This document shows positions 13,801 through 25,915 of a stretch of DNA of 64,000 nucleotides, in pieces. The notes under the pieces are model-generated. The model did not search any database. It saw only the letters and a list, made by a program, of their open reading frames with translations, and was not told the DNA's origin. How positions within the stretch are numbered: the stretch's first letter is position 1; each line of letters opens with the position of its first letter. The translations under genes and the position numbers were made by a program. The DNA comes from Kudoa neothunni (taxonomy: Eukaryota > Cnidaria): NCBI GenBank assembly GCA_964304625.1, contig OZ199840.1, positions 1,178,001 to 1,242,000 on the forward strand, in the 5' to 3' direction.

Positions 13801-14338
13801 TAGTACCGAGAGATAAATAAAAAATTATTTCATTAACTGATTCATCGTAATAGTATGACAAGCACAACAAACGAATGTAAATCTGTTTTATCCTTCTAAT
13901 GACCATTATTATCGGCAAATACGATTAGAAAGATCAAGTAAAGCGTATTATTGGTGCAAATATTCAATATAGTCCTCTCATTTTGACAAATAATGCCTTA
14001 CTGGTATAATAAAGGAAATATTTTCTCAATTAAAAACCAACATACATAGTATAATTATAGGAGTGGATTTGAAATTATAATAAAAACAACATATTTATAC
14101 TATAACGATGAGAATCTCATCCCATTAGAAACTGAAATTACTTATCATGTGGAGTTGTTTTTAGGTCATACGTCAGTAAATTCATTTTTTTTAAAGCTAG
14201 TTGTTGGGATTATGACAACATTCAAGCATCATGCATTCAGAAAATAAAATAAACGGTTTATCTATAGATTTGTGAGGTTAGCGGAGTTTATCGTAAATAG
14301 TGAGACCGAGTTGATAAGACTATCGTTTATATCGGAAA
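10830..14338. other. AT-rich spacer between ADAM and G beta
   Basis: Mostly AT-rich and without a convincing gene. A minus-strand open stretch near 11125-10909 (Cys-rich, ends in a stop) and minus-strand open stretches near 11824-11729 and 13290-13100 have amino-acid usage that could be coding, but no splice partners or family were found. The run at 12580-12635, ending GGGGGAACATTG, looks like one end of a hAT-type element without its partner. A (TA)n microsatellite lies at about 13533-13553. Confidence 0.4.
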
Positions 14339-16083
14339 ATGACTCAACCAAAGGATGAAGCATTGATAGAAGAATCCAAAAATCTGAGGAGACAAATCCA
14401 AGTATCATTATAGATTTATTAAAGGAATAAAATTTGTGTAATGTTGATCGAAAATAAAACTCTTACTAATGTGAGACGATTGAGAGATGTGCAAGTTTTA
14501 GCGATTAAATGTGGATTACTTGTGAAAGTAAATGACCCTGAAATGTAAAAATAGAATTTTAATATAAATAACTGTTTTCTAATCAAATAACTTAAAGTGT
14601 ATAAGGAAGGAATAGTTTTTACGATGTGTGGAAATATTATTAAAAATCACTCTTAGAACCTACCATTGTGTTATATAAAAATAAACAATTCTGTTTATAG
14701 GATGCAAAATGTAAAGCCAATGATGCCAATCTTAAAGAGGTAAATCCTACCAAAACCATTTGTTCCAGTTATTATATTGAAACATATAGAAAGCCAGCGG
14801 TATAGCCCCAGTAGACAAGTTGGCTGTGAAATTGAGAAAGCAACTTCGTGGTCATATGTCCAAAATTAATGCTATTGATTGGTTGAATCAAGAAAATTCA
14901 GCGTATAATTTATTTTAATCTATAATGTATAATTTTCGAACACATGCTTATTGAACGTTTATATGTAGGTATTTATTGAGTGCTTCACAAGATGGTTATC
15001 TAATGGTATGGAATACACTTTCCACCAACAAGGTAAATTATAACAACAACAACAACAACAACAACTTTTGTTGATCCAAATTTTTGATGCGGATATGCTT
15101 TATTTGATAGGTTGCTGCTATTCCATTGAGGTGCAGTTGGGTGATGGCTTGTGCTTATGCTCCCAGTGGCAATTTGGTAGCTTCTGGTGGCTTGGACGAT
15201 GTATGCTCTATATTTAGTCTAAAAACCGAATCTGGCACTCCTGCTTTCAAAAAAGAACTCCTGGGTCATACTGGTAATTGATTATAACGTAATTTTCAAC
15301 AATCGAGCTCTCATTCCATCTAGCCTATATATCGTGTTGTAAGTTTGTGGAAGATAACAAAATTTTAACTTCTTCCGGAGATAAAACATGGTATTTATTT
15401 TGCGTCTTTTGACAGTTCCGACCGAATTTGTTAATAAAAACTTGTAGTATTTTATGGGATATTGAAAGTGGGACGGCTGCCACCACATTTGAAGGTCATC
15501 ATGGAGGAGTTATGTCGCTTTCATTGAAACCAGGCTGTACAAATATATTCGCCACAGCAGCTTGCGATAAATTCACAAAAGTATAACTTTCACAAACACT
15601 ATCTACGAATATTCTCATTTTTGAATAGGTATGGGATGCGAGAACAAAGTCTTGTGTACAAACGTTCGAGGGTCACACCAAAGATGTCAACGCCGTCAAT
15701 GTAATCACTATTACTTGTAAATGTTATATTAAAGTTTCGAACTAATTTAGTTCTTCCCTAATGGAATGGCTGTCGGTACTGCTTCCGAAGATGGAACTTC
15801 ACGTCTGTTTGATCTTCGTTCCGACCAAGAAATTATGATCTTTGACTCCAATTTGGTAAATAATGGATCGGAGTTTTTGACCAGTGTCGCATTCTCTAGA
15901 AGTGGAAGACTTGTTTTCTGTGGTCGTTGGGACCACTCAGTACAAATTCATGACACACTCAAAGGAGAACCTCTGATGAATATTGCCGCACACGACAGTT
16001 TGGTTCAATGTGTAGCAGTGTCTCCAAACGGACACGCCCTTGCTTCTGGATCGTGGGATACTTTCATCAAAATTTGGGCCTAA
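14339..16083 (+). CDS. heterotrimeric G-protein beta subunit
   Basis: Nine exons: 14339-14401, 14701-14739, 14790-14902, 14969-15032, 15111-15273, 15324-15390, 15448-15580, 15629-15700, 15751-16083. They join in frame to 348 residues (animal G beta1-4 are 340). The N-terminal helix is followed by a seven-blade WD40 propeller: [83 protein letters not shown] and a terminal [11 protein letters not shown] beta pairs with G gamma and G alpha at the inner plasma membrane and signals from GPCRs. Trp and Met of SWVM and the last-blade Trp, known G alpha/effector contacts, are kept. The Asp of GDVMS (Asp186 in mammals) is Gly, and blade seven has IHD instead of VWD. Introns are 48-78 nt except the first (299 nt). 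A (CAA)n run sits in intron 4. Confidence 0.96.
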
Positions 16084-19000
16084 TTTTCAGGGCTAAGATG
16101 TTGTCCTACTTTTTCAACTGTTTTACTATAATCTAAAAACATCAACCATTCATAATACGTTTATTTCTATTTAAGTTGTTTTCGCTGTTTAAAGCTGAGT
16201 TTGCCGTGGGATTTGTTTCTCACATTTCACAATTAAAGTTATTTTACTTTTGGATACAACTTTTATGGAGTCTATTAAATAGGCTGATTCTATGAATATA
16301 TTTTTTTCTAATTCACTCCTAAATCAACATTTTATCTAGTTGGCCCTCGTTCTCTGCCATGAATACACCTTCAAACCATTTCTAATATCGCTATATCGTC
16401 CAATGACTTGTATTAATTATTTTTATTAATTAATATGTTTCCATAAAAATTGGGGCAATTTTAATTAAGATTTTTTAAGTTGATTTATAAGTTTTCGGTT
16501 CATTCTTGCTACACAAATAGAACTCTTCTATCAATAAAAACAATATATGAACATACTCTCTTCAATAAACTTTATTCGAATGTGGAAATAAATTTCCTAC
16601 ATTAATAAAGTATTAATTTAAGAATTTTAATTGAAACAATGGATTTTTAATTAATAGTTGTAAAAATCAAACATCATTATTGGAGGGTCTTGTTCCTTTT
16701 TCGATAAGCTAATCATAGGTCCTGAGGATTTTTCACATATTATATTGTAAAGATAATGAAAAAATAATTTAAAAATAAGATGTTAAAGAGAAAATAATAT
16801 TTGGCATAATATTGAAACTTTATTAAAATCCTCATTTTCGTTCTTAAGTATTATATAAAAAAGAATTAAACTTCTATTTTTGTTTTTATAATCTACTAGC
16901 GTTAAATGCATAGGTTTGACTGGAAACGGAAATATTTTCGATTTAAAAATCTCTCAAAAATATTCAAAAAGTATACTTATAGTTCCCAAAATTCATAATA
17001 AGAGTTAAACTAAAAAATTTTTAAATTACAATACTTCTAAAAATTGTGATTGGCCAAATAAACGTTAAAGCCATTTTGGGAAGATCACAAAAATACCTTC
17101 AAACTTGCGAATGAGATGTAAACAATATGAGAGGAATAAAACATGAAGGTGTATGATTGAAATACTAGTTATACACATTTTTTAAGATAAAATAATGAAT
17201 CATGATATACAATATTAAATATGAAATAATGAAAAAATTTGTATTTTATGAACCCCAGAAGCTCATTGTTGTCCATTTTTATACTAATAATATCAATAGA
17301 ATAATAATTATAAGAAGTCAGAAAAATAATATGGCCCATACCGTTTATTTCAATAACAATCGTATTATAAAGGTGATATATTTAAAAATAAATTTAACCT
17401 AATAAATAAGCAAAAATAGATTGCAAACTATCGTAAATATTATCAAAATAATCACCGAAAATTTATAATGAAAACGTTAATAGTTTAACCCCTTTCATCA
17501 GACAATGATTATTAATTCCAATTATATCTTGAAATAAAACCTCTAAGCTTATTATATTTGATTCTAATGTTGAATAGAATACGATCCTATACAACATTCA
17601 ATTTAGATTAACTGATGTTGGGTTCGTGAAGATTAAAAAGCTTTGAATGAGGTTTGAGTATTGCTTTTTTTGGCCTTAAAACATTCTGAAATTGCGAACT
17701 GTCTTATTTTTAAGACTATTTTTATTGAAAAACAATTTTATCCCAATATTTTACATAATTAATACTCATCAGCAACCCTCAATTTACTCTCATGGATTAA
17801 ATAGCTAATTTTTGTAGTCAAACAATTTTCTTTTATTTTGAAATAAATAAATAAATATGTTTCTCTATAAGCATAAATTAGATTAAGAAATTTATTAATA
17901 TTATAGTTTGAATGCATCAAAAACGTTTTAACTATTAATTTTCATGATCTAATTGTATGGGATTTCTTGTTTATAATTATATTACTAGTTTACAACTATT
18001 TTATAACGCACATCAATATTATGATAAATTTGTTCGAATAACCTTCCATTCAATTTATATCATGAAATTCCCAGTATTAATTAAAATGAGACTTTATAAT
18101 TTTTTATATTTCAATTATTTATTTGATGATTATTTGCCAACTAATATATTAAGTTCTATCACTATCACATTTAAAGTTAAAATTTCAGATTAAACCATAA
18201 ATTTTAGGCCGTAAAGTTCCTCTGATAAATCAATACAAGTATTGTTCAGACGCAAGAATTAGTGTAGAAGAATATACTCACGCTACAAAATATATTAATT
18301 CCATATATAAAATATAGAATATACTAATTTCATCCTTTTCCCATGCTAAATCGTAATAATTATATCAACGTACGCGCGAAACAATAGCGATTAAAAAAAT
18401 TTCATAGATGGAAAAATATATTTTTTTCTATTCTGGGGTTACAAATAATATAAATTATACTTAAACATATATTGATATCATTAATTAACTATCCAACTGT
18501 GATAACTAAACTTTATTAAATTTAATTACAGTAGATCACATTATCCATTCTAATAAACACAAATTCCTTTTATTCTATCTATTTATAGGGAATGATTCTG
18601 TCATCTGAAAATTAAACGTTTTCAATGACCTTTTGGGAATTTATTTCCAATAAATTAGGATCAGTTTCAAAATAAAGACCAATAACCCAATGTGTGTTGT
18701 TCAAATCATCTTATAAGACATAATTTAAAGAATTCCACATAATTAGATGTAGAATTGGTATTAATTATGGATAAAATTTTAATAAAAATGGCTTATAGAT
18801 ATTTTTAAATCGTCTTTATCATACTTAGCAGATTATATTATACATTTATAAAATTCAGTTTATATATTTTTTAGGAAATGAGAAATAGAGAAAAGAGACA
18901 ATTGTGTACACATGTCAATTTCCTACTTATCATGAAAGTTGGCATGTAGGCTTATATTCGAATTTTTTTATTCAATATATAATTTAAAATATTGAAAATT

Positions 19001-19520
19001 CAAAACTAAATATTGTTGTCTTAGTGTTTATTTATTTAAAAATGAATAGTTTACAGTTATAATTTTTGGGAGCGAGATCAAATATAAAAATTCACCATCT
19101 TTCTTACAATTGAAGCTCATGATATATTTTTAAAGAACAAAATATTTTAACAATGCGTACTTTTATATATTAAGGTGGTAAAATACATTTTATCTGTTCT
19201 ACTAAAAAATACTTTTATTTTAATTAATTAAAAAATTAAACATGATTATTTTGTAGTATTAAAAAATTCGTAGCTCTTGGAAAACTGCAAAAATAGTCTT
19301 CTAAATTATAATAATATTAAATACATTCGATTATTTTATTTGTATAATACTAACTGTTTACAATAAAAATCCACACCTCAACGACTACAGTAACTTTTGA
19401 ATATGTGAGATAATTCAGTTATACTTAACTGAACGATAATATTGAATTGGTTAATAAATTAAATTCACAACAAATAAAAATAACGCCTTCAAAGCAATAT
19501 CAATTGTAAAGTGTTTTACA
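16084..19520. other. AT-rich spacer after G beta
   Basis: The first few hundred bases should hold the G beta 3'-UTR. The rest is very AT-rich; plus-strand open frames at 17202-17402 and 17957-18193 have only low-complexity AT-driven composition (I, N, Y, F) and no splice context, so I do not call them genes. Confidence 0.5.
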
Positions 19521-19662
19521 TAGTAGCTATCATCTCCAGCAATGGCAGGTATTATTGTGTTGAAAATGTGTTGAAGCTTGTTGGGAATTAAATTTGATAA
19601 TAGAAAATCTACAGCTTTACTTGCTACATTCGAGTCTGTCTCTATGGGGTTTAGTTTATCTA
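19521..19662 (-). pseudogene. orphan exon resembling alpha-N-acetylglucosaminidase N-terminal domain
   Basis: Read on the minus strand from a tract ending CTATAG, a 142-base exon encodes about 47 residues with good coding character, including ASKAVDFLLSNLIP and a following FNTIIPAIAGDDSYY, then a GTAAAA donor. The order AV..LL..L.P....F.......DSY is like the start of the NAGLU N-terminal domain, a lysosomal glycosidase family. No second NAGLU exon could be found on either side, and the match is short. It may be a gene fragment, the only readable exon of a diverged gene, or a chance likeness. Confidence 0.3.
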
Positions 19663-19810
19663 CTATAGTTACAGATGATAATAAATAAAATTGTCAAAAT
19701 AAAAATTTTTATGAATATTAGGGAACAAAATAAAGCTGACAAGAAGAATTATATCTATGGAGACAACTATTACATGGTCTCATGATAATTAGAATAACGT
19801 TGCATTGCTT

Positions 19811-22800
19811 ATGACCACCACAAAAAACAATAATACGCAACAAATCATGCTAATGAAAACATACAGTATGAATATGAAGCAAAAGCAGGCCAAATTTGGC
19901 AGTCAGCCAATATATTATTCAACCCAATTGTAACTACTATTGATGTATGAGTATTAATATGCAAATAATTACAGAAATCAACCGTCCCTACTCATCAACA
20001 ATAACATCAACAATAAATGCAGTGGAATATCCACGTCCAACTTTGATGAGTCAGGGAAAAGTAAAAAATCACCCTCTAATTAATAAAATAATGGTTAACT
20101 GATGAAATAAATGTAGATAATAAAAATAAAAAGTTGTTGAAATCAGCTACAAGTTGTTTTGATGAATATTTGGATAAGTATCAATTCAAACAGAAACGTT
20201 TAGAATTGGTAGGACTGGTAAGAGAAACTCTATTGATTACGCGAGAAAATCAAGTTTCCTTTATATATACCGAGATATACTTTTAAATGCTAGCTTTATA
20301 ACTAATAATACTATTGCTTTAGATTGGTTACAAAAACAATTATTTTCTTCACAGTTTATCATATATGTGCAGTTTTACACTATCACCAATGAGCAGTTTA
20401 AACTATTGCACAACTGTTACGATGGCTGCAATTGAAAACTACATTTTTCCCCACAAAAATCTCCCTCTTAATGATGACAGCGATCGTTCTACTAGAGCAA
20501 TTTCTGTTGGAGCAATAGCTGATAGAACAAAGTTTAATCACATCAACAAGGAGTTAGAATTCAATAATTATTGTAGTATTCGAAACAATCATCAACAATT
20601 GACGTCCATTAACACGTCGAATAATAATCAATCTCACCCAAATAGAAATCATCCTTCTACATTAAACTATACAAATAATTGCTCCACAATTTCACTCACT
20701 AAAGACTATTCATCCAATAAAAATATTTATGATGGAGATGGTCAGGAGTTGAATAGCTATTGTGATGATGTGCGATCTCTTATGTCATCCAGATTATCTC
20801 TATTCCAAAGTAAAAATTTAATTGGAGCCACACATTTAAAATTGAATCATTCACAGCATTCTGTCAATTTTTTTGTTTTGTAGGGACAGAAACCACAAGC
20901 ATATCTACAATGAGAAGTTTTCCATCTAAATTTTCAACTAAAAAAGGTATCCTTAAAAGAATTAATTATTATTTATATTTTATTGAATGTAGAGAATCAA
21001 TTCCTCACGTATAGATGCACAACTAGCAACAGCGAAATTTACAGCAGCGATGATAGCTCTAACACAGCTAGTGCTAGTGCAGCCAATGAAAAGCGATTAA
21101 AAGCCCATATGATAAACAAACAAAATAATAATATTGTTATATCAGCGTTAACGCGTCAATGTCCAAGTATTTTATTTTTTGGGATTATCTTTCAAATTCT
21201 GTATTAATAAATTATAGACCTAGATCTGAATAACCATCTCTTTCATACCACCTACAAATCAAGATCTCAACAGGGGAAATCTTATGAAATCGATAGTATA
21301 TAACTTGAATTATTGTTTTCTTTTTATCCATCACTTTGTAATGTTATGTTTAGACTTGATGCTCCAGTATATCAAAAAAATGCATGCACGCCTTATTTTG
21401 TATGGTTGAGCAGTGTGCAAATTTAGTGGTTAGTCAATGTCACCTTATTCATTATTTCTAATCTCTATACGATATTTTATTATCAGATATATTCTAAATA
21501 ATCTGTTTAAAATGAGATTCATGTGTTTCTTAAATATCAATGCTAAATGCGAATATCAGATTCAATGTAAAAATTAAAACGATGAATTATCTTATTTAAA
21601 AACATATACAAGAATATTTTTAAATACAAATTTAATTGTAAAAATCGGCTAGAGGTAATAAACTGACGAAAGAATAATATTTATCACATAAAAATTCAAT
21701 AATTATTAACGTCAATTTTATCATCTCTTTTGATTGAAAAATCAAATTTAATAAAGTAATTCATGTATTTCGTATTAAATAAAATTACGATTATTTATTA
21801 TAGGTCCATTATACACCATCAGAATTAAATAGAATAGAGTCTCTATAGATTTACATGCAATATAATATTTTTATAAGCCGTGGACAGATAGTACATCGGT
21901 GTGACACTCGGACTCAGAACCTCGAGGTAATGGGTTCGAATCTGCCGGTGAGTCTCTATCCCATATTTGGGAGCTGTGGTAAACATGTACGCTCGCTGTG
22001 AAGTGGGATGGGCGTGAATAGGAGCTTGAACCTCCGGGACCCATCGAAACATCGAAAGGCAAAAGTGATTTGCAGCTCCCACAGAGCCAACGTCAACGTT
22101 CTTAAAGGGATAGGATAGGGTTTGGGGTGGTGGTCGCCCTGAGACGAGGATGTTTAGTGGGTTAAAGTCCCACACTACCACATAAAGATAAGCGACGGGG
22201 TTTCATGCTACGTCCTGCTGTGCCTAAAGCGTTAATGGAAGAGGTCTGACCAACCAGAATTCCACAACCTAATAAGTTGCGCCAGGGGTTTTACCTTGTA
22301 AACAAAAAAACAAACGATATAGATTTAAGAAAATTATAGTACTCAATTATTTTTATTATATCTTGATTAGTTATTTGAGAACTCGCAATGCTTTTGATGA
22401 TGTATCCATCAGATTAAAGGGGTTAAAATCAAAAAATGAGTCACGCAATAGCGAGACCGAGACACATGGTTTTTCCTAATTATCTTTGTATCCGCTTGTT
22501 CAAAATATTTTTTTGTATAACTATCCATTGAAACTTACTTAATATTATTTTTATGTTTTATTAAGTGAATTAAAGCACTTAATGATAATAAAGTTAAATT
22601 ACGCAGTATCGAATCACAACTGTATTTTATTTAATTGATGTCTCTTTGAGAAATAAATTATTATGATATACTAAATTGATAACTACGTTAAAGTTGAAAT
22701 TTTTGTCATTGTATATTTTCATTTTCCCATAATAATTTGAAATTGAAAAGAAAAATTAGTTATTAGGAAACAGCATCTAAATCTAAATTGGATAGAGGCT

Positions 22801-23144
22801 ATTCGCACGGTAAAATTTAATCCTAAACGACATGTACGTTTGTTCGCTGGAAATTATTAATCTCAGTAATATTTACTTACAAACTATCCACAGACTTAAT
22901 TTCTTAGAATCGACCATTATTTAATTGTTCCTAGCCCTCCGCTTCACTCTTGTGGTCAGAAATAATTAAATATAGTCAAAACTGGTATCAACTAAATATT
23001 ATTTACCATGTTAGTAGCAACTTTATATTGATTCATTAGATTACGATTGAATTTCCTCACCTGCCAACAGACAATCCGACAATCCGACAATTTAGATTAA
23101 ACGGATCCGTTGTAATATCTACTGTCATTTGGTACACAGAATGA
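19811..23144 (+). CDS. unrecognised Asn/Ser-rich protein with basic C-terminal region
   Basis: Eleven exons with consistent phase: 19811-19929, 19975-20060, 20117-20217, 20323-20809, 20884-20946, 20993-21166, 21218-21295, 21354-21399, 22371-22468, 22760-22833, 23040-23144; 476 residues in total. ATG 19811 is preceded by an in-frame TAG. The N-terminal two thirds are low-complexity, rich in N, S, T and H, and probably disordered. Residues from about 370 on are ordered-looking and basic (MHARLIFYLRTRNAFDDV, NWIEAIRTVKFNPKRH). I do not recognise the family. If the exon-7 donor is ignored, the frame stops at 21301-21303 after 371 residues, so a shorter isoform is possible. A SINE lies in the 971-base intron 8. 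The gene converges on TMEM222, 342 bases away. Confidence 0.62.
21876..22312 (+). mobile_element. tRNA-derived SINE, copy 1
   Basis: A GC-richer island of about 440 bases in AT-rich DNA. Near its 5' end it has a box-A-like TAGTACATCGG and, some 45 bases on, a box-B GGTTCGAATCT, the internal RNA polymerase III promoter of a tRNA head. The body carries a hairpin around TAGTGGG..CCCACACTA and the 3' end runs GGGGTTTTACCTTGTAAAC into an A-rich tail. A related copy in reverse orientation lies at 56184-56645. The element sits in intron 8 of the 19811 gene, in sense orientation. Confidence 0.8.
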
Positions 23145-23486
23145 ATTCTTTATTTTATTTTAACATATCTTTTGTGAAATGTGTGCCAAATATTGATAAT
23201 AATGCAAAAAAATATATTTTTGATTAAAAATATTTATTTGCTCATTCATAAGGAAGGATGTAAAAATATCTATAATTAACGCATGTTTTGCAAGATGAAA
23301 TAAATCAAGACACATCATAATGGCGAAATATTGACAAAAAATCTACTCTAATGCGATGACAAAAATTGAAAAGCCTTAAAAAAAATATTTCAAAGACAGA
23401 AAAATTAAATATAGCCAACGTTTAATAGATTTTCTAACACTCTTACAAAATCAAACATGGAGATATTGTGCAATATCCAATCATTC
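23145..23486. other. AT-rich gap between convergent genes
   Basis: The space between the stop of the 19811 gene and the stop of TMEM222. It should hold both 3'-UTRs. No repeat or further open frame was recognised. Confidence 0.5.
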
Positions 23487-24332
23487 CTACATTCTAAAAA
23501 CCAGCACAATAGTCAACAACACTGCATATATGAAAAATGCTGGCCCGTAGGTTTTAACAACAGCACTTTTGCTAAACACAAAAATATTAATTATATCATC
23601 AAAAATTATATTCAAATATGTGTCTAAGATACCTCACATAATTACAATGACGAAAAAAATGTAAAAGCAGTGAAAATTGATTGTAACGCATTACACGATT
23701 GTACTCCATCAAAGAAAGTGCCATCGCAACATGATTATGACAATTATTTGTAATTAGACAATGCTTCATTAATAATAAATAATTCCAAGAAAAAATCAAC
23801 ACATGGATACCATTTGTTTTCGAAAACATTGATTAGTAAAACTGACTGCTTCATCAAAAGTATATTTGGGGCTGAAAACTTTTGATGGATCCAACTGCAA
23901 GTATCTGCAACAATTATTTGATTAGTTCGAAAAGAAATTAATTTGTTTGAAAGAAACTCACTTTATTGGGGACCCAAATAGAAAAGAATTTTCCTAAATA
24001 AATAATTAAACTAAGAAATATTTTGTGATGTTAATGGCGAATAGAATATTTTCCCGTAATTACACCAACTATATATGGTCCTGCAAAATCGTAAATTATC
24101 CCAGTTGACATGGCTATTCCGATGTGTCCGATAAATGGAAACAACCAACTTGATTAACAATCAATTATTAATCAAGATTGATGACCAACCTTAAAATTGG
24201 TATGGTATTCCACACTATACAGTAAGGAAACAATTTTTGCTCTGGTCTAACACGTCTGTCTATATTAGCTGAGGAATTGGATCTTTCTAGAGGTACAACA
24301 ACATCGCTGGAATGTTGCTGCTCAAAATCCAT
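23487..24332 (-). CDS. TMEM222: TMEM222 (DUF778 family membrane protein)
   Basis: Six exons: 24332-24190, 24148-24064, 23993-23962, 23904-23811, 23763-23633, 23571-23487, joining in frame to 189 residues (human protein 208). The order of motifs matches the family: [51 protein letters not shown], a [12 protein letters not shown] block equal to the family's NCHSHVALALN, and a C-terminal hydrophobic span [20 protein letters not shown]222 is a conserved eukaryotic integral membrane protein of poorly known function. Introns are 41-68 nt. ATG 24332 follows a palindromic GTCACGTGAC at 34-43 bases upstream. No breaks were seen. Confidence 0.93.
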
Positions 24333-24365
24333 CACACAGCTCGAAAATTTTATAAATTTTGATGG

Positions 24366-24375
24366 GTCACGTGAC
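24366..24375. promoter_or_regulatory. palindromic E-box GTCACGTGAC upstream of TMEM222
   Basis: A perfect ten-base palindrome 34-43 bases upstream of the TMEM222 ATG. The sequence equals the CLEAR-type E-box bound by bHLH-Zip factors such as TFEB/MITF and USF in animals. Its role here is inferred from position only. Confidence 0.5.
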
Positions 24376-25398
24376 CATTTGTAAATAAATAGTGTCTATT
24401 GGCCCGAACAAATTGTTTTTACCTATTTAAGGTATTATTTTTAAATTTTAATAGGCCAGAAAATCATTACAATGGATTATGTATTAATGGAAAAAAAAAT
24501 AAAAGACGATGGTTTTTAGGAACCTGTGATATAAGGCACTACTAAAGAAAAACCAAACCTCATCATTCTTGCAATTTAATGCAGTAAATACTCTATTCTC
24601 TTTATAAACTTGTTTTAAAATTTAAATTAAATGTTTTTGTGATTTTTTATTACTGGGAAATGTATTTGCTTCACGTATTATGCAATAATAATTTTCTGGT
24701 ATGATGTATTCGTGTTATATTAATTGAAAAAATGAATTCAATTATTTAATCATGTCATTTGGTGTTTTAAATATTTTTGAATTGATTTGACTCATATATG
24801 TGATTGTTGTTAACCCAAAACTCCAAATGACGTCAAACGCCGACATTGATGTTTTTGATATCGGTGTAAAATCACTCAATTTAAGTATATGCTGTAAATA
24901 TGATTTTCTTTTTGAAAATGAATCCAATTTATTGATTTATACCTTATTTATTGCCACCTAATCATGACACTTAGCATACTCCCTTATATTGACTTTGTAT
25001 ACAAACTGAATTTGGACAATATTAGTAGAAATTTAATGTTCTCTATTAAAATTTGATTATCCACTACAACAATTTTATTCATATTTGAAATATTATTTTC
25101 AACATTTAAATATGTAATTTTTTATTGGTGATTTTATTCAAAAAATGTTGGACTTGGACTTTTTTCACCAAGCCATGCATCACACAGATGTTCCCATCCC
25201 ATGAATTCTACTACATGACTATGACTATATTGAATTTTGAAAAAATCAGCTCTTGAACTCATTTTTATTTTCCAATATCTCTATATATCTTCCTTTTGTA
25301 TTAAAATTTTTTAAAAAGTCCAGGATTTTTGTGTGTGATTTAAAAGAGTACTTCATATTAGACAGTTTTTTCAACGAAACAAACTTTCCCTTTTATTG
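24376..25398. other. AT-rich spacer with possible minus-strand exons
   Basis: Mostly AT-rich. Two minus-strand open stretches, about 25245-25140 (VVEFMGWEHLCDAWLGE) and 24927-24742, could be downstream parts of the zinc-finger gene at 25399-25897, but splice joins could not be fixed and no family is recognised. Confidence 0.3.
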
Positions 25399-25897
25399 TC
25401 ATATTTTTTGTTGGATTATTTTGGAATTTCCGTTAACTTGAACCAACTGAGCGATAAGGTCACTTTCATCCTTTGATATTTTATTTCTAAGGTGAAAAAA
25501 TTGTGATGAAAAGTTCATAGAATCATGGTTATGAGATAAGTCAAGGGATTTTAACACGAGTTTTTTTCCATCAGCAGTGACTGAAAATTTTAGAAACATT
25601 GAACATGCTTTGTAGTAAGAATTCGAATTTTAATGCATATACAAAATTTTATTAAACATTTAAAGAAATTACGTTTTTTCCGCCATGAACACAACAATAT
25701 TTTATATGATAATGCTTAAGTATCGGATTTAATGTTTTATCACATCGCTTTTGGGCTGTTTCGATGGTTTTAGAATCATATATGGATAAACTGCTCGTGA
25801 ATTTTTGCTCGTATTCTTCTATTTTCAGCTTTAGTTCATCAAAACTGTTAAAAGTATTTCCAATTTGGAAAATCATATTAAGTTTAGTCAAGCTCAT
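25399..25897 (-). CDS. FAR1/SWIM-type zinc-finger protein, MULE-transposase-related (partial)
   Basis: Two minus-strand coding blocks: about 25897-25675 begins MSLTKLNMIF and has NTFNSFDELKLKIEEYEQKF; about 25610-25399 has KACSMFLKFSVTADGKKL, LDLSHNHD and a following RNKISKDE. The layout F.S.dE....+..Y, later C......, then HNH and R.ls..E is that of the FAR1-like DNA-binding domain found in MULE transposases and host ZSWIM proteins. The exact intron between the blocks is unclear (donor near GTAATT at 25672). No transposase catalytic core or SWIM cysteines were confirmed downstream. It may be a domesticated gene or a transposon remnant. Confidence 0.48.
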
Positions 25898-25905
25898 TTC
25901 GTAAA

Positions 25906-25915
25906 CACGCGCGTA
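25906..25915. promoter_or_regulatory. GC-run upstream of FAR1-like gene
   Basis: CACGCGCGTA lies 9-18 bases upstream of the ATG at 25897. GC runs at the same place precede UTP20 and CCDC12; here only the CGCGCG core is shared. Confidence 0.25.

Noticed and set aside
15040-15066. (CAA)n run as poly-Gln coding
   Set aside because: It lies in intron 4 of G beta between good splice sites.
17202-18193. Two AT-rich plus-strand open frames as genes
   Set aside because: Composition is driven by AT bias, with no splice context or motif.
21218-21303. Stop at 21301 as the true end of the 19811 gene (371 residues)
   Set aside because: A donor at 21296 joins four further exons in phase to a clean stop at 23144, so the longer form is preferred; the short form could be an isoform.
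17486-22432. Inverted TTAACCCCTTT ends bracketing the 19811 gene and the SINE as one transposon
   Set aside because: The likeness beyond TTAACCCCTTT is poor and no transposase is inside; more likely chance or unrelated solo ends.
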